A stretch of DNA of 56,225 nt from JBEKTW01 sp049515655 (GTDB taxonomy: Bacteria; Bacteroidota; Ignavibacteria; UBA10030; SZUA-254): assembly GCA_049515655.1 (NCBI GenBank), contig JBEKTW010000029.1, positions 1-56,225 of the forward strand, written 5' to 3'. The notes beneath the pieces are model-generated. The model was not told the origin of the DNA and searched no databases. It saw nothing but the letters and a program-made list of their open reading frames with translations. Below, piece by piece: positions 51,067 through 56,225 of this stretch (within the stretch, counting starts at the first letter, position 1; each line of letters starts with the position of its first letter). Made by a program: the position numbers and the translations under genes.

Positions 51067-52518
51067 CTATCTGGTGGATGTGTTTCCGAGGAGAACCTGG
51101 TCCTTTATCTGGAGGAGATACTCCAGAGCGGCATCGTGCTCGTTCGGGATCCGACCTTCGAGGACCGCTTCTTCTATCATCCCTTTCAGGATCCCGACGA
51201 TCGGACCGGGTTCCACTGCGCATACTTGCATGATTTCATCTCCCCGCACAGGGGGTTGCCAGTTGCGAAGGCGGTCCTTTTCCTCCACCTCCTTCATCTT
51301 CTGGATGACGATTTCATAGTTCTTCAAATACCGCGCGACACGCTGCGGATTCTGAGACGTAATGTCGGCGCGGCACAGGAGCATCAGATCATCGATTGTG
51401 TCCCCAGCTTCGAAGAGAAGCCGTCGAACGGCGGAATCTGTTACCTCACCCCCGACCAGCACCATCGGGCGAAGATGGAGCCGCACGAGCTTCTCGACGT
51501 ACGGCAGTTTATCGAACGGCAGTCGCAGCCGGCGAAAGATCGGACTCATCATACGCGCGCCAAGCTCCTCATGTCCGTGGAACGTCCAACCGACGTCTTC
51601 CCTGAACGCCTTCGTGCGCGGCTTGGCGATGTCGTGGACAAGCGCGACGAACCGTAACCACAGATTGTCCGTCGTGGCGCAGATGCTGTCGACGACTTTC
51701 AGCGTGTGAAGGAATACGTCCTTATGATGATAATCCCGGCGCTGCTCCACGCCAGCCAATTCGACCAGCTCCGGGAAAATATGTTTCCCGAGTCCGGTAT
51801 CCAGGAGAAGCTTCAACCCGATGGACGGCTTCGGCGAGGCAAGGATTTTGAGGAATTCATCGCTGATCCGTTCTTTCGACACAATGGCAATGCGGCCCGC
51901 CATCTCATGGATCGCCTCGCTCGTTCTCTGCTCAATGTGAAAATGCTGATGTTCCACCGATTTTTCAGGGTCACGCAATTGCGAAGCGAACCGGAGAGCC
52001 CGCAGCATCCGGAGCGGGTCGTCGTCGAAAGTTTTCCGGGGATCGAGAGGCGTCTTTATGATTCGTTTGCGAAGATCCGCCTCCCCGTTGAACGGGTCGA
52101 CGACTTCCCCGAATCGCTTCTTGTTGATGGAGGCGGCGAGCGCATTGATCGTAAAATCCCTGCGCGAAAGGTCGCTCTGAAGCGTCGCGTACTTCACATG
52201 CGGCTTGCGGGAATCGGAATCGTAGCTCTCTTCGCGGGCCGTGACAAACTCGACCTTCCCGCTTTCGAGCGGGATCATCGCCGTCCCGAATTTTTCATAC
52301 TCCACGACCCGTTTATTGCCGAGCTCCTCTGCGACCGAGTGCGCAAACGAGATGGCGTCTCCGACAACTACAATATCTATGTCTTTCACGTCTTTCCCGA
52401 GCAGCCGGTCCCGGACATACCCGCCAACAACGTACGCTTCAGTGCCCTGCCTGTCGGCCATGGCGCCGATCCGGGAAAGGACATCATCGGTAATTTCAAT
52501 GTGCTTTGCTTCAGACAT
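51067..52518 (-). CDS. CCA-adding tRNA nucleotidyltransferase/poly(A) polymerase family with HD domain
   Basis: A 483-residue enzyme. N-terminal nucleotidyltransferase head with VVGGYVRDRLLG and the metal-binding DIDIVV, then SRRDFTINALA and the RMLRALRFASQL neck, followed by an HD domain (YHHKDVFLHTLKVVD, LVHDIAKP, GHEELGARM). This architecture adds or repairs the 3'-CCA of tRNAs; separate A- and CC-adding enzymes exist in some phyla and cannot be excluded. It follows the oxidoreductase gene by 23 nt on the minus strand. Confidence 0.93.
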   Translation of the reverse strand: MSEAKHIEITDDVLSRIGAMADRQGTEAYVVGGYVRDRLLGKDVKDIDIVVVGDAISFAHSVAEELGNKRVVEYEKFGTAMIPLESGKVEFVTAREESYDSDSRKPHVKYATLQSDLSRRDFTINALAASINKKRFGEVVDPFNGEADLRKRIIKTPLDPRKTFDDDPLRMLRALRFASQLRDPEKSVEHQHFHIEQRTSEAIHEMAGRIAIVSKERISDEFLKILASPKPSIGLKLLLDTGLGKHIFPELVELAGVEQRRDYHHKDVFLHTLKVVDSICATTDNLWLRFVALVHDIAKPRTKAFREDVGWTFHGHEELGARMMSPIFRRLRLPFDKLPYVEKLVRLHLRPMVLVGGEVTDSAVRRLLFEAGDTIDDLMLLCRADITSQNPQRVARYLKNYEIVIQKMKEVEEKDRLRNWQPPVRGDEIMQVCAVEPGPIVGILKGMIEEAVLEGRIPNEHDAALEYLLQIKDQVLLGNTSTR

Positions 52519-52541
52519 AACGATGGGCTGCGGTCCGGCTC

Positions 52542-53534
52542 TCAGACCGGAATCTGCTGGCGGTTAATCGATTCAATGATTTGAGTAGCGACTTCAAGGG
52601 CGCGCAGGCCTTCCTCGGCAGAGACCACCGGGCGCGTTCCTTTCTGGATTGCTTCCACAAACAACTCAAGCTCGTATCGCAGCGCATTGACTTCTTTGAT
52701 CTCCGGCTGCTCATAAACGATTTTTCGTTTCAATTTCCCGGACGTGATTTCCCCCAGCATCATCGTCGCCTGGGCCGAAGGGTCATCCTTATCCACAAGA
52801 CGGAATACCTCTGCCATGCCTTCAGAAAAATCCACCGAGATATAGGCATCGCGCTGGAACAACCGCATTTTTCGCATCTTCCTTTGCGAGATCCGGCTCG
52901 CCGTAACATTGGCGATGCATCCGTTCTCAAACTGGATGCGCGCGTTCGCAATATCGATAGTATCGGAGACGACCGCGACGCCGTTCGCGTGAATGCTTTT
53001 GACCGAGGAATTCACGAGACTCAGGATGATATCGATATCGTGAATCATCAGGTCCAGGACAACGGCAACGTCGGTGCCGCGGGGGTTGAACTGCGCGAGC
53101 CGGTGCGACTCGATGAACATGGGATCGACATGGTACTTTTCCAGCGCCAGCAAAGCGGAATTGAATCGCTCAATATGCCCGACCTGAACCTTGAGGCCGG
53201 TCTTCTTCGACAGTTCGAGAATGTGTTGGGCCTCACCGATCGACTGCGTGATCGGTTTTTCGACGAAGATATGTACTCCCCGTCCGAGCGCTTTCTCCGC
53301 GATCTCCGAGTGCGTGCTCGTCGGCGTGACAATGCTTACGGCCTTGACCTTCGTCAGAAGCTCATCGAGAGTCGAAAAGGCGGCCGTCCTGTATTCGCGG
53401 GCGACCTTTCTTGCGCGATCCTGGTCAACGTCGGTTACTCCGACAAATTGAACCGACGGCATGTCCGCGTACATTTTGGCATGCAGCGAGCCGAGATGAC
53501 CGACGCCGATGACTCCGACGGGAAGTTTTTCCAT
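52542..53534 (-). CDS. Gfo/Idh/MocA family oxidoreductase
   Basis: A 330-residue NAD(P)-dependent sugar oxidoreductase. The Rossmann domain starts with GVIGVGHLGSLHAKMY; the active-site region has HIFVEKPITQS with the conserved EKP lysine and the substrate-side VQVGHIERFNSA. ATG 53534 is preferred (AAGGA about 10 nt upstream; family members begin here); the frame is open to 53573. Substrate unknown; members near lipid A genes act on UDP-sugars, but no such neighbour is here. Confidence 0.9.
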   Translation of the reverse strand: MEKLPVGVIGVGHLGSLHAKMYADMPSVQFVGVTDVDQDRARKVAREYRTAAFSTLDELLTKVKAVSIVTPTSTHSEIAEKALGRGVHIFVEKPITQSIGEAQHILELSKKTGLKVQVGHIERFNSALLALEKYHVDPMFIESHRLAQFNPRGTDVAVVLDLMIHDIDIILSLVNSSVKSIHANGVAVVSDTIDIANARIQFENGCIANVTASRISQRKMRKMRLFQRDAYISVDFSEGMAEVFRLVDKDDPSAQATMMLGEITSGKLKRKIVYEQPEIKEVNALRYELELFVEAIQKGTRPVVSAEEGLRALEVATQIIESINRQQIPV

Positions 53535-53589
53535 AGATGATACATCCTTCATAAATGACGTTACGCAAAACAACGTTCGATGTCCGAAA

Positions 53590-53930
53590 TGTTGCGGCAG
53601 CCTGTCCGCTGTCTTTTTGGCGGAAGGCGCACCCTCAGCCAGAGGCTGATGAGCCTCAGGCTCAGCCTCCGGCGGGGAAGCACGAAATCATAGACAAATC
53701 CTAAGCACGAAATCCGAAATATCAAACAAATTCCAAGCACTAAATCCAAAAATCAAAACACCAATCAGAACGACGGCCTTTTTGATTTTTGGGATGTCTT
53801 GGTTTAGACGTTGGTACTTGGTGCTTGTTTAGAACTTGGTATTGAGATTTAGAAATTGTTTAGAGTTTAGATATTCGGATTTAAGATTTGTCTAGGTTTC
53901 AGGTATTCGGATTTAAAATTTTTCTTTACG
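53590..53930. repeat. Palindrome-rich repeat region between the oxidoreductase and HAD genes
   Basis: The 425-base gap 53535-53959 has no gene. It begins with G/C-rich inverted words (CAGCCAGAGGCTGATGAGCCTC, 53636-53657). From about 53687 to 53930 it consists of A-rich words (AAATCCGAAATATC, AAATTCCAAGCACT) whose complements return in the right half (TTTTGATTTTTGGGATG, TTGGTGCTTGTTTAGAAC, ATTCGGATTTAAG). This is an imperfect 240-bp inverted repeat of a type widespread in intergenic DNA of several phyla (recalled). Confidence 0.6.
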
Positions 53931-53959
53931 CAATATAGCTCCGCGCAACATTTAATGAT

Positions 53960-54634
53960 TTAAGCCTCTCGTGCTTTGAGGACGGGGAAAGAGGTTTTCA
54001 GCCAATCGAAAAAATCGCCAACACTGTGAAACAGATGGTCGACATCCATTTGCAGCACCTTTTCCTTGCCGTATGAATCCCAAACGACGGCGGCGATAGC
54101 GACACCGGCATCCCGGGCGGCTTTGATGTCGGACACGGAATCGCCGACCATCAGGACTTCGGCCGGCTCCAGGGCAAACATATTGACGACCTTCCGGATG
54201 CCTTCTGCCGACGGCTTGTGGTTCGTCACATCGTCGCCCGTGACGATGATGTCAAAATAGTCCATGAGGTCGATATGCTTCAGGGTGATGAGTGTCGTGC
54301 GCTTGCCTTTTCCGGTGAATACTGCCAGCAGAACCCCTCGGCCTTTGAGAAATTCCAATATTTCCTTGATTCCTTTGTACGCTCCGGCCATTTTCGGGTG
54401 ATGCGTATCGTAGAAATCGCAGAACTCGTTCATTGCTTCCGATGAATGTTCACTGCCGACGAGCCGTTCGATGGCGACGCCTTCCGGCGGCCCGAACATT
54501 GCGGCGATTTCCTGTGGCGAAAAAGTTCTGCCGACGTATCGTTCAGCTATGTGGTTGAACGATGCATAGATCAGCTCGTTGGTTTGCGCGAGCGTGCCGT
54601 CGATATCGAAAATAACACAAGAAATGCGTTTCAT
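53960..54634 (-). CDS. HAD-superfamily phosphatase (phosphoglycolate phosphatase-like)
   Basis: A 224-residue hydrolase. Motif I FDIDGTLAQTN with nucleophile D10 and D12, cap domain, motif II FTGKGKR, motif III lysine in GDDVTNHKPSAEGI, and motif IV MVGDSVSDIKAARDAG. Typical substrates are phosphoglycolate or other small sugar phosphates. The promoter box ends 6 nt before the ATG (54634), so the mRNA appears leaderless. Confidence 0.93.
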   Translation of the reverse strand: MKRISCVIFDIDGTLAQTNELIYASFNHIAERYVGRTFSPQEIAAMFGPPEGVAIERLVGSEHSSEAMNEFCDFYDTHHPKMAGAYKGIKEILEFLKGRGVLLAVFTGKGKRTTLITLKHIDLMDYFDIIVTGDDVTNHKPSAEGIRKVVNMFALEPAEVLMVGDSVSDIKAARDAGVAIAAVVWDSYGKEKVLQMDVDHLFHSVGDFFDWLKTSFPVLKAREA

Positions 54635-54639
54635 GCATG

Positions 54640-54669
54640 AAAATATACCAAAAAACGGGGGAGATTCAA
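54640..54669 (-). promoter_or_regulatory. Promoter of the HAD gene, leaderless
   Basis: Minus strand: TTTG (54670-54667), 19-nt spacer, TATATTTT (54647-54640). The spacer AATCTCCCCCGTTTTTTGG nearly repeats that of the lat promoter at 33125-33143. The start codon follows after 5 nt. Confidence 0.7.
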
Positions 54670-54675
54670 AGCGGT

Positions 54676-55050
54676 TAAGATTATGAGAGATTGAGATTTT
54701 GAGACAAAGAGATCATGAAAGGGAGAAAGGGTGAGTGGGAGAATGGGTGAAACGGTGAATGAGTGAGATGATAAGATAGTGAGAAGCAAGGGGCGAGAAG
54801 CCAATAGCTAATAGCCAAAAGCCAATAGCAATGAGCAATGACGAATGACCAATGACTAATAACCAATAATAGCTAGTAGCCAAAAGCCAATAGCAATGAC
54901 TAATGACCAATGACTAATAACCAATAGCTAATAGCCAAAGGCCAAAAGCAATGAGCAATGACGAATGACCAATGACAAAGAACCAAGTAGTCAGAAGACA
55001 GAAGACCGCACTAAAAAGCTAAACGCGAACAGCCAAGAGCTAACAGCCAA
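54676..55050. repeat. Composite array: octads changing to heptads
   Basis: From 54676, about fourteen 8-nt units (TGAGAGAT, TGAGATTT, TGAGACAA, AGAGATCA, TGAAAGGG, AGAAAGGG, TGAGTGGG and so on). From about 54795 the period becomes 7 nt (AGCCAAT, AGCTAAT, AGCCAAA, AGCCAAT, AGCAATG, AGCAATG, ACGAATG, ACCAATG, ACTAATA). A 29-bp stretch at 54828-54856 recurs exactly at 54948-54976. The 562-base gap 54635-55196 holds this array and the two promoters, but no gene. Confidence 0.85.
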
Positions 55051-55067
55051 AGATTTTAGAAAAACAC

Positions 55068-55098
55068 TTGACAAGAACAAAGCCGTTTTGTACCTTTG
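55068..55098 (+). promoter_or_regulatory. Promoter of the secreted protein gene at 55197
   Basis: TTG (55068-55070), 20-nt spacer and a perfect TAnnTTTG box (TACCTTTG, 55091-55098). The leader to ATG 55197 is about 90 nt. Confidence 0.7.
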
Positions 55099-55196
55099 AG
55101 TGTCAGGGACATATTCCGATATTTTGAGGTGTGCCTACCGTCGTTTGATCGACACACAGTTAGTTATCTTGGTTTGCCCAAGTCTAGCGAAAGGCG

Positions 55197-56225
55197 ATGC
55201 CAAAGATTATTAAAAACTCCCGAGTGTTGTCGGCGCTCCTTCTTTCTTCATGCATCATTATCACCCTTCCGAATGCTTTTTGCCAGCCAACTTCTATACC
55301 AAGAAGCAAGTTCAATTTTTCAGCAACAGGGTATGGCGACAAGGAAATCGCCAAGGTCACCGGAGCCTATCAAGCAGTGAAGCAAGGTTTTGGGTTTACT
55401 CTCTGGGAAGGTGGTCAGGGTATGATTGGGTTTGTTCCCGCCTACTTTGAGACCGGCCGTCTCTCTGAAATTGGTTGTGAATATCCGGTCAACAGCGGGG
55501 ACGAACATTTGGACCACGGCGGACTCTGGGTGGGAGCCTTGGTCAAGACCAGCAAGTCCGGTCAGCCACAGTTTGTAAAACAGGTAACAAAGACAGATGA
55601 TATGTATATGCCTTCCCTCAGAGTGTATGATTGGTACACCAGCCCAACCGACACGGGCCATCCGTGGCGTCAAGCCTCACGCTCCAATCAAACTGTGACA
55701 AATTACTGTTTCAACCCCCAGGATACCGGTGCCGTTTCAGAAAGCGATTACTATCTTGAGTACACAGACACGAATTGGGTTCCGGGGTTTCAGAATCATT
55801 GGCCCCTTGGAATTAAGATTCTTCAACGATCTTACGCTTGGGCTTCAGCCCTGAGTGATCCCATTCTGCCGATGGAATACTTGATTATCAACGTCAGCAA
55901 GAATCAACTGAGAAGTATTTATGTCGGTTTCTCAGTCTGGCCAACGGTGTATTCTGACCTCGACCTTATAGGCAATGCAAATACAGGCTACTGGGCCGAC
56001 CTTCGGACGGCACATGTGAGCAACCCGGCCGATCGACGGAGCACACCATTAGGTATCACTGTTCTCGATACACCGAGGCCACTGGATAGTCCAGCCTATT
56101 ATTCCTTCAGGTGGTTTACTTACCTCGAATTGCCGATAGGTCACTACCCAGACTATGATATCATGAGCGGTGCGGCATTCCCGGGTCAACCATCGATACG
56201 GCCTGATCAAGAAATAGCCCCTGCG
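55197..56225 (+). CDS. Secreted protein of unknown function, cut by the window end
   Basis: An open frame of 343 codons that runs off the right edge. It begins with a signal peptide (LLLSSCIIITLPNAFCQ after a basic start). The mature part is rich in aromatic and polar residues (GYGDKEIAKVTGAYQ, HLDHGGLWVGALVK, WVPGFQNHWPLGIKIL, EYLIINVSKNQ), as in large surface proteins. No catalytic motif was recognised. By analogy with the S8 protease, a C-terminal sorting domain beyond the window is possible. AAAGGCG lies directly before the ATG. Confidence 0.85.
   Translation, partial: MPKIIKNSRVLSALLLSSCIIITLPNAFCQPTSIPRSKFNFSATGYGDKEIAKVTGAYQAVKQGFGFTLWEGGQGMIGFVPAYFETGRLSEIGCEYPVNSGDEHLDHGGLWVGALVKTSKSGQPQFVKQVTKTDDMYMPSLRVYDWYTSPTDTGHPWRQASRSNQTVTNYCFNPQDTGAVSESDYYLEYTDTNWVPGFQNHWPLGIKILQRSYAWASALSDPILPMEYLIINVSKNQLRSIYVGFSVWPTVYSDLDLIGNANTGYWADLRTAHVSNPADRRSTPLGITVLDTPRPLDSPAYYSFRWFTYLELPIGHYPDYDIMSGAAFPGQPSIRPDQEIAPA

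Noticed and set aside
54676..55050. CRISPR array
   Set aside because: Units are 7-8 nt, vary in sequence and are contiguous, with no 25-40 nt direct repeats, no unique spacers and no cas genes.

Overview
The window looks like chromosomal DNA of a Bacteroidota/FCB-group bacterium, most likely of the Ignavibacteria/Chlorobi side. The evidence is a secreted S8 protease with a C-terminal YPNPFNPTT-type (type IX secretion) sorting domain, and eleven upstream regions with a Bacteroidota-type promoter (TTG, 19-20 nt, TAnnTTT) instead of the E. coli type. Lgt plus a lipobox protein, a TolC-type efflux protein and beta-barrel-like proteins indicate a diderm envelope. No rRNA, tRNA, phage, insertion sequence or CRISPR array was seen. 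Almost all DNA is housekeeping or catabolic coding sequence; the unusual material lies in the gaps.

Layout: 0.2-2 kb, a receiver-only regulator and a sigma54 activator. 2.3-9.6 kb, glutaryl-CoA dehydrogenase, guaB, an M24 peptidase, a glycosyltransferase, purD and an epimerase, tightly packed. 9.6-16 kb, meaB, an acyl-CoA dehydrogenase, an acyl-CoA carboxylase beta subunit, an exported unknown and a second sigma54 activator. 16-21 kb (minus strand), lgt, a frameshifted glutaredoxin-like gene, a small membrane protein and rlmB; then a PTS IIA-like gene, hisS and an unknown. 21-25 kb, two repeat elements holding a gene remnant, then a transsulfuration pair (cystathionine gamma-type enzyme with a damaged 3' end, cystathionine beta-synthase) and a NUDIX gene. 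25-31 kb, divergent larB and plsY-like genes, a split transketolase, an HtrA protease and purB. 31-35 kb, an aldehyde dehydrogenase and L-lysine 6-transaminase. 35-44 kb, envelope and exported proteins and several unknowns. 44-51 kb, a six-gene TolC/MacA/ATPase export operon with three consecutive permeases. 51-56 kb, a CCA-adding-type enzyme, an oxidoreductase, a HAD phosphatase and the start of a secreted protein.

Functional links: lat, the neighbouring aldehyde dehydrogenase and gcdH fit lysine breakdown through aminoadipate and glutaryl-CoA. The acyl-CoA dehydrogenase, carboxylase beta subunit and MeaB fit branched-chain or propionyl-CoA catabolism, with partner subunits elsewhere.

Most interesting: (1) the lat leader has a promoter, a leaderless 34-codon ORF, and a terminator-like hairpin whose 3' arm could also pair with an identical segment at the ORF stop codon, which looks like a transcription attenuator. 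(2) At least nine intergenic stretches are degenerate tandem arrays with a strict 7-nt or 8-nt period. Some supply stop codons, leaders or N-terminal codons to neighbouring genes. (3) Two octad arrays end at near-identical promoter modules. (4) Three genes carry damage: an 11-bp duplication in the cystathionine gamma-type gene, a frameshift in the glutaredoxin gene, and a GxxExxY remnant inside a 15-bp inverted-repeat element. All functional calls rest on reading the sequence and remembered family features; no database search was run.
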